Assembly: GCF_943788075.1 (NCBI RefSeq)
Contig: NZ_CALSOW010000003.1
Location: 112,412 to 176,411, forward strand
Origin: an uncultured Candidatus Pelagibacter sp.
Lineage (GTDB): Bacteria; Pseudomonadota; Alphaproteobacteria; Pelagibacterales; Pelagibacteraceae
Length of the DNA: 64,000 bases
Reading direction: 5' to 3'
Positions 27,854 to 37,849 of this stretch are shown here, piece by piece (the first letter of the stretch is position 1; each line of letters opens with the position of its first letter). The notes under the pieces were generated by a model. The model was given only the letters and a program-made list of their open reading frames with translations. It searched no databases and had not been told where the DNA came from. The translations under genes and the position numbers were made by a program.

Positions 27854-28591
27854 ATGACAAATTCAATTGAAGTTATTAATTTATCAAAAAGTTATAAGTC
27901 AAAACAGGCTGTAAATAATATTAACTTTAAAATTAATGAAAATGAAATAGTTGGCTTACTAGGGCCTAATGGCTGTGGAAAAACAACTACAATTGGTATG
28001 ATGCTAGGCTTATTAAAGCCTACCAGTGGCAAGGTCTTAATTAATGGAATGGACATTGAGAAAAATAAAATTTCTCTTCTTCATAAAATGAATTTTATTT
28101 CTCCATATATAGAGTTACCAAAAAAACTTACAGTTAGACAAAATTTGGTAGTCTATGGAAAATTATATAATGTAAATAACCTTAATGAACAAATTGACTA
28201 TTTGTCAAATAAATTAAGATTAAATAAACTATTAGACAATATTACAGGAGAGCTTTCTTCAGGTCAAAAAAATAGAGTAAGTTTAGCAAAAGCATTGATT
28301 AATAATCCTTCTGTACTTTTACTTGATGAACCTACTGCATCTTTGGATCCTGAAACAGGCGATTTTGTTAGAACCTTTTTAGAAAATTATAAAAAAGAAA
28401 AAAAAATATCAGTATTACTTGCTTCACATAATATGGACGAAGTTAAGAGACTATGTAACTCTATTTTAATGATGAAAGGTGGGACAATAGTAGATAGTGG
28501 TACCCCAGACAATTTAATTGCAAAACATGGAAGAAAAAATTTAGAAGAAGTTTTTTTAGAACTAGCAAGAAATAAAAATGAATTTAACTAG
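27854..28591 (+). CDS. ABC transporter ATP-binding protein (exporter type)
   Basis: ATPase of an ABC-2 type exporter, probably for a lipid, drug or polysaccharide. The 245-residue protein has Walker A GPNGCGKTTT near residues 37-46, signature LSSGQKNRVSLAKAL, Walker B VLLLDEPTASLDPETG and switch histidine ASHNMDEVKRL. It begins directly after the tsaC stop codon and overlaps the permease gene by 14 bases. The substrate cannot be told from the sequence. Confidence 0.9.
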   Translation: MTNSIEVINLSKSYKSKQAVNNINFKINENEIVGLLGPNGCGKTTTIGMMLGLLKPTSGKVLINGMDIEKNKISLLHKMNFISPYIELPKKLTVRQNLVVYGKLYNVNNLNEQIDYLSNKLRLNKLLDNITGELSSGQKNRVSLAKALINNPSVLLLDEPTASLDPETGDFVRTFLENYKKEKKISVLLASHNMDEVKRLCNSILMMKGGTIVDSGTPDNLIAKHGRKNLEEVFLELARNKNEFN

Positions 28592-29368
28592 AATTTATGG
28601 TCTTTTTTTAAGACACTTTTATTTAATAACAAGATCATTTCCAAGAATTTTAGACTTAATTTATTGGCCATCTATTCAAATCACACTATGGGGTTTTATT
28701 TCAAACTTTTTTGCAGATCATAGCACCTACTATAATGGTGCTGTTGGAGTAATTCTCTCTTGTGCAATTTTATATGATTTTTTGTTTAGAACTAGCATTG
28801 GTTTCAATATGCTATTTTTAGAGGAAATATGGAGTAGAAATTTTACCAACTTATTTATTGCTCCAATGAAAATTAGTGAAATTATTGTATCACTAGTTTT
28901 TACTGCTTTAATTAGAGCTTTGATCGGTTTGGTTCCAGCAATACTATTGACCTCCCCTTTGTTTGGAATTTCTTTATTAGATTTAGGCTTACCTCTAGCG
29001 TTTCTTTTTTTAAGTTTATATATTTTTGGAATTACCCTAGGTTTATTTGTTTCTGCAGGATTGTTGAGATTTGGTCCATCTTTTGAAAATATTGCATGGT
29101 CTACTATGTTCTTACTAGCACCATTTGGGTGTATATATTACCCGTTGAAACTTTACCAGAAATTTTTCAATCGATAGCTTATGCTCTTCCATTAGTTTAT
29201 ATTTTTGAAGAAACACGAAATATTTTAGTTAATCAATCTGTAGATTATGAAAATATTATACAAGCTCTTTATTTGAACGCTGCATATCTAATTGCGGCAG
29301 TATCAGTATTTTATTATTCTTTTGATAAAGCTAGAGAGAAAGGAACTTTAATAAATATTGGCGAATAA
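28578..29368 (+). CDS. ABC-2 type transporter permease, frameshifted by one missing base
   Basis: Membrane partner of the preceding ATPase. Read through a frameshift it has about 263 residues and six predicted membrane segments, ending in KAREKGTLINIGE. The first frame runs to 29177 but its last residues are out of register after FLLAPFGCIYYP. The correct continuation VETLPEIFQSIAYALPLVYIF is in the next frame. One base is missing at about 29141-29143, in the run ACCCG. The family pattern at this site (a YP then LPE motif followed by a hydrophobic YALP stretch) supports the joined reading. Error or genuine mutation cannot be separated here. Confidence 0.85.
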
Positions 29369-29370
29369 GT

Positions 29371-29447
29371 TGGCGCGCCTGCTAGGAGTCGAACCCAGAA
29401 CCTCCTGATCCGAAGTCAGGCGCTCTATCCAGTTGAGCTACAAGCGC
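29371..29447 (-). tRNA. tRNA-Arg (anticodon UCG)
   Basis: A 77-base cloverleaf on the minus strand. Acceptor GCGCTTG pairs with CAGGCGC. D-stem GCTC pairs with GAGC. Anticodon stem CCTGA/TCAGG has the loop CTTCGGA, giving anticodon TCG. The T arm is CTGGG-TTCGACT-CCTAG, and CCA is encoded. It reads CGA (arginine) and possibly other CGN codons by wobble. It sits in the gap between the ABC permease and rluD. Confidence 0.95.
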
Positions 29448-29470
29448 ATATAGTATTAATATTACATTTT

Positions 29471-30451
29471 ATGGAAAAAAACATTAATTTTATAGTTAAA
29501 GAAAATGAAAATAATCTAAGAGTTGATGTTTTAGTCAATAAAAGAGAAGAATTGATTAGCAGAACTAGAATCAAAAATTTAATCCTTAAAGAAAAACTAA
29601 AACTAAACGATCAAATTATTAAAAGTCCCTCAAAAAAAGTTTTAACTGGTGACAAATTAAGCCTCAATATCCCAGAACCTGCAGAAGCTTCTTTGAAACC
29701 TTATAAATTTAAACTAGAAATAATTCACGAAGATGAGGATTTATTAGTAATCAATAAACCAGCTGGAATAATTATGCATCCAGGTGCGGGAAATTATGAC
29801 AAAACAATTGTCAATGCATTAATGTATTATGATAAAAACTCACTATCAACTATTGGGGATGAACTTAGACCAGGAATTGTACATAGAATTGATAAAAATA
29901 CCTCTGGCTTAGTTGTAATTGCAAAAAATAATGAAACACATGAAAACTTATCAAAACAATTTAGTGATCATACTATTACAAGAGTTTATCAACTTTTGAT
30001 TTGGGGCAAGCTAAGACCTTCGTCAGGTAGAATTGATACTTTTATAACTCGAAGTTCAAAGAATAGACAGTTAATGGAAGTTAGTCGATCTAAAGGAAAG
30101 CATGCGGTTACAAATTATAAGACTATTGAAATTTTTGAAAATGATAAAACCCCTACATTAAGTTTGGTTGAGTGCAAACTAGAAACTGGAAGAACTCACC
30201 AAATTCGTGTTCATATGACTCATATGGGAAATAGTATTGTTGGGGATGATAAATATAAAAAAAAATATAAGAAATTAAAGAATATTGATATGGGGTTAGA
30301 AAGTTTAATCTCTAAATTAGATAGACAATTTTTACATGCAAAAACTCTAGGATTTATGCATCCAAGAACTAGTGAAGAAATGATTTTTTCCTCAATTTTG
30401 CCACAAGAACTAAATAATTTATTAAAAATGCTTAGAAATACTAGCGAATAA
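29471..30451 (+). CDS. rluD: Ribosomal large subunit pseudouridine synthase D-type
   Basis: Makes pseudouridines in 23S rRNA helix 69. The 326-residue protein has an N-terminal S4 RNA-binding domain (about residues 17-75; RVDVLVNKREELISRTRIKNLI) and the RluA-family catalytic domain. The latter includes INKPAGIIMHPG, the active-site HRIDKNTSGLVV with its catalytic Asp (near residue 141), and GRTHQIRVHMTHMG. It is followed by rpoH after 41 bases, a neighbour pair common in alphaproteobacteria. Confidence 0.94.
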   Translation: MEKNINFIVKENENNLRVDVLVNKREELISRTRIKNLILKEKLKLNDQIIKSPSKKVLTGDKLSLNIPEPAEASLKPYKFKLEIIHEDEDLLVINKPAGIIMHPGAGNYDKTIVNALMYYDKNSLSTIGDELRPGIVHRIDKNTSGLVVIAKNNETHENLSKQFSDHTITRVYQLLIWGKLRPSSGRIDTFITRSSKNRQLMEVSRSKGKHAVTNYKTIEIFENDKTPTLSLVECKLETGRTHQIRVHMTHMGNSIVGDDKYKKKYKKLKNIDMGLESLISKLDRQFLHAKTLGFMHPRTSEEMIFSSILPQELNNLLKMLRNTSE

Positions 30452-30492
30452 ATCATTGAAAATTTAATATACTTAATTAAATAAATACTGCC

Positions 30493-31386
30493 ATGAACAC
30501 AACATTTAACAGCAATGTACCAGCTCTTTCAAATGAAGGTGGTCTATCTGCATATTTAGATCAAATAAAGAAATTTCCAATGCTAGCTGCAGAAGAAGAA
30601 TATATGTTAGCAAAAAATTGGAAAACTACAGGTAATATCAAAGCAGCTGAAAAATTAGTAACAAGCCATTTAAGGTTAGTAGCTAAAATTGCAATGGGCT
30701 ACAAAGGATATGGTCTTCCTGTTAATGAAATGATTTCTGAGGGTAATGTTGGTCTCATGCAAGCAGTTAAAAAATTTGAACCTGAAAAAGGTTTTAGATT
30801 AGCTACATATGCCATGTGGTGGATCAAAGCATCTATTCAAGAATATATATTAAGATCTTGGAGCTTGGTTAAAATAGGAACTACCTCAGCTCAAAAGAAA
30901 TTATTTTTCAACCTTAAAAAAATAAAAAATCAAATTGCACCTCAAGCGGAGGGTGATTTAAGAGATGAGCATGTAAATGAAATAGCTAACAAATTAGATG
31001 TTAGTAAAAATGAAGTTGTTTCAATGAATAGAAGACTATCGGGTAAAGAATTTTCTTTAAATGCTCAAGTTGGTGAAGATGGAGATGAATGGCAAGATTG
31101 GTTAGTTGATAAAGAATTAGACCATGATTTAAAATTTGCTCATCAGGAAGAAATGGAACAAAGAAAAGATCTATTAAAAAATTCAATCAAAGTCTTAAAT
31201 GAAAGAGAGAAAGAAATTTTATACTCTAGAAGACTAAATGATAATCCAACAACTTTAGAGGATTTAAGTAAAAAACATAAAATTAGTAGAGAAAGAGTAA
31301 GGCAAATCGAGAATAAAGCGTTTGAGAAATTACAAAAGCAAATGCTACTAATGGCAAAATCTAAAAATCTACTACCAGTAAATTAA
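30493..31386 (+). CDS. rpoH: RNA polymerase heat-shock sigma factor RpoH (sigma-32)
   Basis: Directs RNA polymerase to heat-shock promoters. The 297-residue protein has sigma region 1.2 ([14 protein letters not shown]), region 2 with [18 protein letters not shown] near residues 104-121, and the RpoH box [12 protein letters not shown] near 136-147, which distinguishes it from RpoD. It also has region 3 and region 4 with [20 protein letters not shown]. The position after rluD and the RpoH box make the call firm. It is convergent with purA, the two stops sharing TTAA at 31383-31386. Confidence 0.96.
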   Translation: MNTTFNSNVPALSNEGGLSAYLDQIKKFPMLAAEEEYMLAKNWKTTGNIKAAEKLVTSHLRLVAKIAMGYKGYGLPVNEMISEGNVGLMQAVKKFEPEKGFRLATYAMWWIKASIQEYILRSWSLVKIGTTSAQKKLFFNLKKIKNQIAPQAEGDLRDEHVNEIANKLDVSKNEVVSMNRRLSGKEFSLNAQVGEDGDEWQDWLVDKELDHDLKFAHQEEMEQRKDLLKNSIKVLNEREKEILYSRRLNDNPTTLEDLSKKHKISRERVRQIENKAFEKLQKQMLLMAKSKNLLPVN

Positions 31387-32675
31387 ATATCAAAAGGATT
31401 TTCAACTAAAATAGTATCATCTCTTTCGGGGCTGGTAGATACACTTGAAACTTTTGCACCTATAAACTCTTCTACTGCAGAAATATATTTTTTTGCATTT
31501 TCAGGTAGAGCAACCATATCTTTAATACCATTGGTAGATGTTTTCCATCCAGGAAAAGTTTTATAGATTGGCTTTATCTTTAATTGATCTTCAACTGCCG
31601 CTGGTAAATAATCTATTTTTTTTCCATCTAGCTCATATTCGATACACATTTTAATTTCATCTAATTCATCGAGAACATCAAGTTTGGTAAGTGCAATGCC
31701 GTCGATGCCTGAAATTTTTATTGTTTGCCTAACCAATACTCCATCAAACCAACCACATCTTCTTTTTCTACTTGTGACAGTTCCAAACTCTTTACCTCGA
31801 GTACCTAACAATTCTCCTACATCGTCTGTTAATTCAGTCGGAAAAGGGCCTTCTCCAACTCTAGTTGTGTAAGCTTTTGTAATCCCTAAAACATAATTAA
31901 TTGAGTTTGGACCACATCCTGTACCCGTTGCAGCACTTGATGCAACAGTATTAGAGGATGTTACATAAGGATAAGTACCATGGTCAACGTCTAATAAAAT
32001 TCCTTGAGCACCTTCAAATAAAATTTTCTTTTTTTGTTTTTTAAACTCATCAATCTTAAGCCAAACAGGTTGAGAAAACTTCAATATTTGAGGGGCAATT
32101 TTTAATAAGTCTGATTTTAATTGTTCTTTTTCAAAAATCTTTTTTCCAAGACCTTTTCTAATTGCATTGTGATGAACTAAGACAGATTCTAATCTTTGAT
32201 CTAAATTCTTTTCAGACCTAAGATCCATTACTCTAATAGATCTTCTTCCAACTTTGTCTTCATATGCTGGGCCAATTCCTCTTCTTGTTGTTCCAATTTT
32301 TCCTTCACCTGCAGCGTCTTCTCTAATTTCATCCATTTCTCTATGAAATGGTAAAATTAAATTTGCAGCTTCTGAAATAATAAAATTATTGATGTTTACA
32401 TCAACCCCTTTTGATTTTATTTCTTCAATCTCTTCTAATAATGCCCATGGATCAACCACAACTCCATTTCCAATAATAGAAATTTTATTTTTTCTTACAA
32501 TTCCAGATGGCAATAGTCTTAATTTATAGGTTACACCATCAATAACTAGAGTGTGACCTGCATTATGACCTCCTTGAAATCTGATTACTACATCTGCTTG
32601 CTCTGAAAGCCAGTCAACAATTTTACCTTTTCCTTCATCACCCCACTGAGATCCAACAACAACTATATTTTTCAT
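31383..32675 (-). CDS. purA: Adenylosuccinate synthetase
   Basis: Joins IMP and aspartate with GTP on the way to AMP. The 430 residues match the family. The GTP loop [15 protein letters not shown] lies at residues 8-22, the IMP-binding [10 protein letters not shown] near 34-43, GIGPAYEDK near 138-146, and the late [15 protein letters not shown]. It overlaps the upstream thiD by one base. The start is ATG at 32675. Confidence 0.97.
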   Translation of the reverse strand: MKNIVVVGSQWGDEGKGKIVDWLSEQADVVIRFQGGHNAGHTLVIDGVTYKLRLLPSGIVRKNKISIIGNGVVVDPWALLEEIEEIKSKGVDVNINNFIISEAANLILPFHREMDEIREDAAGEGKIGTTRRGIGPAYEDKVGRRSIRVMDLRSEKNLDQRLESVLVHHNAIRKGLGKKIFEKEQLKSDLLKIAPQILKFSQPVWLKIDEFKKQKKKILFEGAQGILLDVDHGTYPYVTSSNTVASSAATGTGCGPNSINYVLGITKAYTTRVGEGPFPTELTDDVGELLGTRGKEFGTVTSRKRRCGWFDGVLVRQTIKISGIDGIALTKLDVLDELDEIKMCIEYELDGKKIDYLPAAVEDQLKIKPIYKTFPGWKTSTNGIKDMVALPENAKKYISAVEEFIGAKVSSVSTSPERDDTILVENPFDI

Positions 32676-33487
32676 TACCTGAATTTTCTTTCTATATTAA
32701 TTGTATGGAGATGATTAATTGGGCCATGACCTTTACCGTATTTAGGATTAGTTCTAATGCCAGAATTTACATATTTAATCCCAAGCTCACAAGATTTCTT
32801 TATAGGTTTTCCACATGATAAAAATGTAGTTATAGCACTAGATAAAGTACAACCTGTTCCATGGGTGTTTTTAGTATCGTATCTCTTACTATTAAAAATT
32901 TTAATTTCTGATCTTGAAACAAATATATCTTGGACAGTATTTGAGGCAAGGTGTCCTCCTTTAATTAATACATTATTTGCTCCAATTTCAATTAATTTGT
33001 AAGCTGCAAAGATCATATCTTCTTTACGTCTTATACTCGTATTAGTTAATATTTCAGCTTCAGGAATATTTGGTGTAATTAATGATGCTTTTTTTAACAA
33101 TCTTTTTTTTAATAGATTAATAGCTTTATCGTCTATTAATTTTGCACCTCCTTTTGCAACCATTACTGGATCAACAACTATTTTAGTTACTTTAATACTT
33201 TCAAGTGATTTGATAACTGAATCTATTACTTTACTAGAATGCAGCATACCAATCTTAATTGCGTCAGGCTTAATATCTTGAGCTGTAAATAAAATTTGAT
33301 TTAAAATTTCTTTTGGTGAAATTGGGGTAATTGATTTAACTCCAGTTGTATTTTGAGCAGTAATAGCAGTAATTGCGGTCATCGCATAAGATCCAAGAGC
33401 AGTAATAGTTTTTATATCAGCTTGAATCCCAGCCCCACCTGATGAATCAGAACCTGCAATAATTAATACTTTAGAATTAGGCTTCAC
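32675..33487 (-). CDS. thiD: Hydroxymethylpyrimidine/phosphomethylpyrimidine kinase
   Basis: Phosphorylates HMP and HMP-phosphate to HMP pyrophosphate for thiamine synthesis. The 270-residue ribokinase-fold protein has the N-terminal motif [18 protein letters not shown] at residues 10-27 and the C-terminal catalytic/ATP motif [12 protein letters not shown] near 208-219. Together with thiE at 52.4-53.0 kb this supplies the coupling end of the pathway. No thiC is in the window, which fits the reported need of SAR11 cells for an external HMP precursor. It overlaps glmM by 4 bases. Confidence 0.94.
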   Translation of the reverse strand: MKPNSKVLIIAGSDSSGGAGIQADIKTITALGSYAMTAITAITAQNTTGVKSITPISPKEILNQILFTAQDIKPDAIKIGMLHSSKVIDSVIKSLESIKVTKIVVDPVMVAKGGAKLIDDKAINLLKKRLLKKASLITPNIPEAEILTNTSIRRKEDMIFAAYKLIEIGANNVLIKGGHLASNTVQDIFVSRSEIKIFNSKRYDTKNTHGTGCTLSSAITTFLSCGKPIKKSCELGIKYVNSGIRTNPKYGKGHGPINHLHTINIERKFR

Positions 33488-34815
33488 TTTATTTTAGTTA
33501 CGATAATGTTTAAACATTTTTGCAAAATTTTTTTATTTTCACTTTCACCCATAACTCTAATTTTTGACTCAGTACCTGATGCTCTAACTAATATTCTCCC
33601 TTGACCATTAATTAATTTTTCTGCTTTTTTAATAGATTTTTTTACATCTGTAGTTTTAATTATCGATCTATCTTTAACTGGGATATTTTCTAGAATTTGA
33701 GGAGTTTTTTTGAAATTATTGAAAAAAGTACTAGCTTTCTTCCCTTTTCTTATTGCAAATAAAACTTCTAATGCCACCAACAATCCGTCTCCTGTTGTTG
33801 CAAATTTACCTAAAATAATATGTCCAGATTGTTCACCACCTAAGTTAAAATTATTTTTTAGCATTTGTTCTTTTACATATCTGTCTCCAACATTTGCTCT
33901 AATAAACTTTATATCATTAGCTTTAAAAAATTTCTCCAAACTATAATTAGACATCAATGTTCCAACAACTCCACCTTTTAACATTTTTTTGTTTTTCCAT
34001 CTTATGGCTATTGCTGCAATTATTTGATCTCCATCAATTATATTTCCCACTTCATCAATCATAATAATTCTATCAGCATCACCATCTAGAGAAATACCAA
34101 GGTGAGCTTTGTATTTTTTAACAGCAAGTTTAATCTTACTAGGATATGTTGAGCCACAATTTTTATTAATATTTATTCCATTTGGATTTACACCAATTGT
34201 AATAACTTTTGCTCCTAAAGACTTTAACAATTCTGGTCCAGCTTTATAGCCGGCACCATTTGCACAATCAATTACTATTCTTAGTCCTCTTAAATTAAAT
34301 TCTTTGGGAAAATTTTTTTTTATTATTTTTAAATATTCTTTTGTCCCACTTTCTAATCGTTTTACTCTACCTAATTTTTCAGGACTAGAAAGATTTTTTG
34401 AAATTTCACTATCTATCAATTTTTCAATTTTTTTTTCTATTTTGTCAGATAATTTCATTCCATCTGGACCAAATAATTTTAAACCATTGTCATTATGAGG
34501 ATTATGAGAAGCAGTTATCATAATACCCATATTAGCTTTCATTATTTTTGTTAACATGGCTAAACCATTTGTTGGCATAGGACCAAATGTGTAAACATGC
34601 ATTCCAGCTGAGGCTAATCCTGAAACAATCGCTGGTTCAAGCGTATAACCAGATAATCTGGTATCTTTAGCTATAATAGCTATTTGTTTTCTTTTTTTTT
34701 GTGATTTGAAATATGTTCCCGATGCTAATCCAAACCTAAAAAACATATCCCCATTAATATTTTTACTATTAATTGCCCCTCTTATTCCATCCGTTCCAAA
34801 ATATTTTTTTGTCAT
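33484..34815 (-). CDS. glmM: Phosphoglucosamine mutase
   Basis: Converts glucosamine 6-phosphate to glucosamine 1-phosphate for peptidoglycan and lipopolysaccharide precursors. The 443-residue protein has the N-terminal FGTDGIRG motif at residues 6-13, the phosphoserine loop TASHNPHNDNG with Ser103, the metal loop DGDADR near 240, and the sugar-binding GGEQSGH near 328. The phosphate-binding C-terminus has VRASGTESKIRVM. It sits between folP and thiD in the ftsH-folP-glmM order seen across proteobacteria. Confidence 0.97.
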   Translation of the reverse strand: MTKKYFGTDGIRGAINSKNINGDMFFRFGLASGTYFKSQKKRKQIAIIAKDTRLSGYTLEPAIVSGLASAGMHVYTFGPMPTNGLAMLTKIMKANMGIMITASHNPHNDNGLKLFGPDGMKLSDKIEKKIEKLIDSEISKNLSSPEKLGRVKRLESGTKEYLKIIKKNFPKEFNLRGLRIVIDCANGAGYKAGPELLKSLGAKVITIGVNPNGININKNCGSTYPSKIKLAVKKYKAHLGISLDGDADRIIMIDEVGNIIDGDQIIAAIAIRWKNKKMLKGGVVGTLMSNYSLEKFFKANDIKFIRANVGDRYVKEQMLKNNFNLGGEQSGHIILGKFATTGDGLLVALEVLFAIRKGKKASTFFNNFKKTPQILENIPVKDRSIIKTTDVKKSIKKAEKLINGQGRILVRASGTESKIRVMGESENKKILQKCLNIIVTKIK

Positions 34816-34817
34816 TT

Positions 34818-35867
34818 TTATTTTATTATTTCTTTAAAGACTTTTGTGCCTTGAAGCAATTCATTAACATCATGAATTCGCAAAATTTGCACACCTTGCA
34901 TCATTAGATAAATTGAGGATGCTACTGTTCCTCCAATTCTTTTTTTGGTATCATTTTTTCCTGATATTTCTTTTATAAATCTTTTTTTTGAATTACCTAT
35001 AAGTATAGGAAAACCTAAAGAATGAAAAATAGAAATATTACTAATAAGATTAATATTATGTTTCAAATTTTTTCCAAAACCTATGCCTGGATCAATGATA
35101 ATATTATTATGTTTGATACCAATTTCTTTTAACAAACTTATCTTCTGTTCAAAAAAATCATAAATATCTAATAATTCATTTTTATATTTTGGTTTATTTT
35201 GCATATTCTCAGGCGTTCCTTGTGAATGCTGTAAAATAAAAGGAATTTTATATTTTTTAAGAACATTGATAGTTTCAGGGTCATACTCTAATCCAGAAAC
35301 ATCGTTAATAATTTTTACACCATTCTTAATTCCTTTTTTCATAATTTCTGATTTTCTAGTGTCTAATGAAATTGGAATTTTTTTACTTATAAATTTAATT
35401 ATTTTCTCTATTCTTCTCCATTCTGTTTTATTAGCGATTGCTTTTGATCCAGGGCGAGTAGACTCGCCCCCTATATCAATAATATTTGCTCCCGAACTAA
35501 ACATCTCTAAAGCATGTTTTAAGCCCTTTTTAACTGTATTAAATTTTCCTCCATCAGAAAAACTATCTGGGGTAAGATTTAATACCCCCATTATATTTGG
35601 AATTTTTTGAAAATTTAAATTTGAAAAATTTTTTTGCTTTGATTTTATTTTGTTTAAATCTATTTTAATTAATTTTTTTAATGGTTTTGATAAATTATTA
35701 ATTTTTTTTATAGAAATTTTTTTTTTTGAAGTTCTTGATATTATTTCAATATGGTCAAATGAAAGATTTTTATTTCCATTTAGAGGAATCGATTTATCAC
35801 TATTTACAAGTAATCTAGATTCATTACCATAATAGAAATTACACACTCTAGTGTAATATCTTCTCAT
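34818..35867 (-). CDS. folP: Dihydropteroate synthase with N-terminal extension
   Basis: Condenses p-aminobenzoate with the pterin diphosphate in folate synthesis. The 349-residue protein is longer than the typical 270-280. The catalytic barrel begins only at IMGVLNLTPDSFSDGG near residue 92. It continues with IDIGGESTRPGS, ISLDTRKSEIM and the IDPGIGFGKN loop. The first roughly 90 residues (starting MRRYYTRVCNFYYG) are lysine-rich and lack a recognised motif. Related N-terminal regions occur in other alphaproteobacterial FolP proteins as far as I recall. It lies 2 bases after glmM's neighbour boundary and 8 bases after ftsH. Confidence 0.93.
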   Translation of the reverse strand: MRRYYTRVCNFYYGNESRLLVNSDKSIPLNGNKNLSFDHIEIISRTSKKKISIKKINNLSKPLKKLIKIDLNKIKSKQKNFSNLNFQKIPNIMGVLNLTPDSFSDGGKFNTVKKGLKHALEMFSSGANIIDIGGESTRPGSKAIANKTEWRRIEKIIKFISKKIPISLDTRKSEIMKKGIKNGVKIINDVSGLEYDPETINVLKKYKIPFILQHSQGTPENMQNKPKYKNELLDIYDFFEQKISLLKEIGIKHNNIIIDPGIGFGKNLKHNINLISNISIFHSLGFPILIGNSKKRFIKEISGKNDTKKRIGGTVASSIYLMMQGVQILRIHDVNELLQGTKVFKEIIK

Positions 35868-35875
35868 TTCTTTTC

Positions 35876-37783
35876 TTAATGAACTATTTTTGGTTTTAAA
35901 CCCATTGCACCCAAAGCTGAGCTTTGATCATCATTTTCTTTTGGTTTTTCCACTATTTTATCTTTTGGGTATAAATTTTTATTAATTATATTTTCAATTT
36001 CTTCACCTGTTAAAGTTTCATAAGTAATCAGAGCTTTAGCAATTTTGTGTAAATCATCAATTTTTTCAGTTAATATTTTTGTAGCCTGATTATATCCCTC
36101 ATCCACTAGCTTTCTAATTTCTTTATCTATTTTTTGAGCTACTTCCTCTGAAACAGATTGCGTTTGAGTTACAGATCTTCCTAAAAATACTTCTTCTTGG
36201 TTTTCTCCATACTCTATTGGTCCCATTTCCTCGCTCATTCCATATTTTGTAACCATAGCCCTAGCAAGTTGTGTAGCTTGATTAATATCTGACCCACTAC
36301 CACCTCCTGCACCAGTAGAAATATTATCTTTTCCAAAAATCAATTCTTCGGCAACTCTACCACCAAAGCATACAGCCATTCTAGCTTTTAGGTATTTTAT
36401 TGAATATCCATGCTTATCTCTTTCAGGTAAATTCATAACCATACCTAGGGCTCTACCTCTTGGAATAATTGTTGCTTTATGTATTGGATCATAGCTTGGC
36501 ATATTAAATGAAACTAAAGCATGTCCACCTTCATGATATGCTGTTAATTTTTTTTCGTCCTCCGTCATTACCATTGAACGTCTCTCGGATCCCATCATCA
36601 CTTTATCTTTGGCTTCTTCAAATTCAATTAGTGTAACAATTCTCTTATTTTTTCTTGCAGCCAATAATGCAGACTCATTTACTAGATTAGCTAAATCAGC
36701 TCCTGAAAACCCAGGCGTTCCTCTTGCTATAGTTCTTAAATTTACATCTGGTGCCATTTTAATTTTTTTAACATGCACTTTTAGGATTTTTTCTCTTCCG
36801 ATAATGTCTGGATTTGAAACAACTACCTGTCTATCAAATCTACCAGGTCTTAATAAAGCTGGATCAAGAACATCAGGTCTGTTAGTTGCAGCAATTATAA
36901 TAACACCTTCGTTAGTTTCAAACCCATCCATCTCTACTAACAATTGGTTTAAAGTCTGTTCTCTTTCATCATTTCCACCACCTAATCCAGCTCCTCTACT
37001 TCTACCGACTGCATCTATTTCATCTATAAAAATAATACATGGTGAATTTTTTTTACCTTGCTCAAACATGTCTCTTACTCTTGAAGCCCCCACACCAACA
37101 AACATTTCTACAAAATCTGAGCCTGAAATTGTAAAAAAAGGAACACCAGCTTCTCCAGCTATTGCTCTTGCTAATAAAGTTTTTCCAGTTCCTGGAGGTC
37201 CAACTAACAAAGCACCTCTTGGTATTTTTCCTCCAAGTCTACTAAATTTCTTTGGATCTTTTAAAAATTCTACGATTTCTTCAACCTCTTCTTTTGCTTC
37301 CTCTACACCAGCAACATCATTAAATGTAACTTTACCTTTAAGCTCGTTCATCATTTTGGCTTTAGATTTTCCAAATCCCATCGCACCACCCTTGCCACCT
37401 TGCATTTGTCTCATAAAGAAAATCCAGACTGCAATTAATAGCAACATTGGGAACCAAGATAAAAGAACTCCAAACAATGATGGCATTTTTTCATCTAAAG
37501 GTGCTGCCGAAATACTAACTCCTTTATCTGATAGTTTTTCAATTAAGTTAGGGTCATTAGGAGAGTATGTAGAAAAGGAGTTACCATTAGAAAAAACTCC
37601 TTTAATATTATTACCTTGAATGTCAACTTTCAAAACCTCACCATTTTCTACGGAGGTTAAAAATTCTGAAAATATAATTTGATTTCCACCTCTGACGTTT
37701 GATTGTGGGTTCTTAAACATATTGTATAGACCAATAGTCAAGAAGACTATAATTCCCCACATAGCGAGATTTTTTAAATTCAT
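35876..37783 (-). CDS. ftsH: ATP-dependent zinc metalloprotease FtsH
   Basis: Membrane-bound AAA+ protease that degrades short-lived and unassembled proteins; HflKC, encoded at 10.5-12.5 kb, modulates it. The 635-residue protein has an N-terminal membrane helix (about 5-22), a periplasmic part, a second helix (about 103-123), Walker A GPPGTGKT at residues 195-202, Walker [12 protein letters not shown], the second-region-of-homology arginines in LRPGRFDRQ, and the zinc site HEGGH at 417-421. Classic FtsH has HEAGH; this Ala-to-Gly change leaves the ligands intact. The C-terminus carries the usual acidic/Lys tail. Confidence 0.97.
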   Translation of the reverse strand: MNLKNLAMWGIIVFLTIGLYNMFKNPQSNVRGGNQIIFSEFLTSVENGEVLKVDIQGNNIKGVFSNGNSFSTYSPNDPNLIEKLSDKGVSISAAPLDEKMPSLFGVLLSWFPMLLLIAVWIFFMRQMQGGKGGAMGFGKSKAKMMNELKGKVTFNDVAGVEEAKEEVEEIVEFLKDPKKFSRLGGKIPRGALLVGPPGTGKTLLARAIAGEAGVPFFTISGSDFVEMFVGVGASRVRDMFEQGKKNSPCIIFIDEIDAVGRSRGAGLGGGNDEREQTLNQLLVEMDGFETNEGVIIIAATNRPDVLDPALLRPGRFDRQVVVSNPDIIGREKILKVHVKKIKMAPDVNLRTIARGTPGFSGADLANLVNESALLAARKNKRIVTLIEFEEAKDKVMMGSERRSMVMTEDEKKLTAYHEGGHALVSFNMPSYDPIHKATIIPRGRALGMVMNLPERDKHGYSIKYLKARMAVCFGGRVAEELIFGKDNISTGAGGGSGSDINQATQLARAMVTKYGMSEEMGPIEYGENQEEVFLGRSVTQTQSVSEEVAQKIDKEIRKLVDEGYNQATKILTEKIDDLHKIAKALITYETLTGEEIENIINKNLYPKDKIVEKPKENDDQSSALGAMGLKPKIVH

Positions 37784-37849
37784 GGTAGTAAGATAATAAT
37801 TATTACAAGATTAACAAGTGACAAAATATCATTAAATATTTATATTTTA

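Noticed and set aside
36609..37619. A 336-codon open frame on the plus strand opposite ftsH
   Set aside because: It lies fully inside ftsH on the other strand. Its protein is rich in Ser, Pro and Leu and has no recognised domain, as expected from the antisense frame of a conserved gene. FtsH has every family motif.
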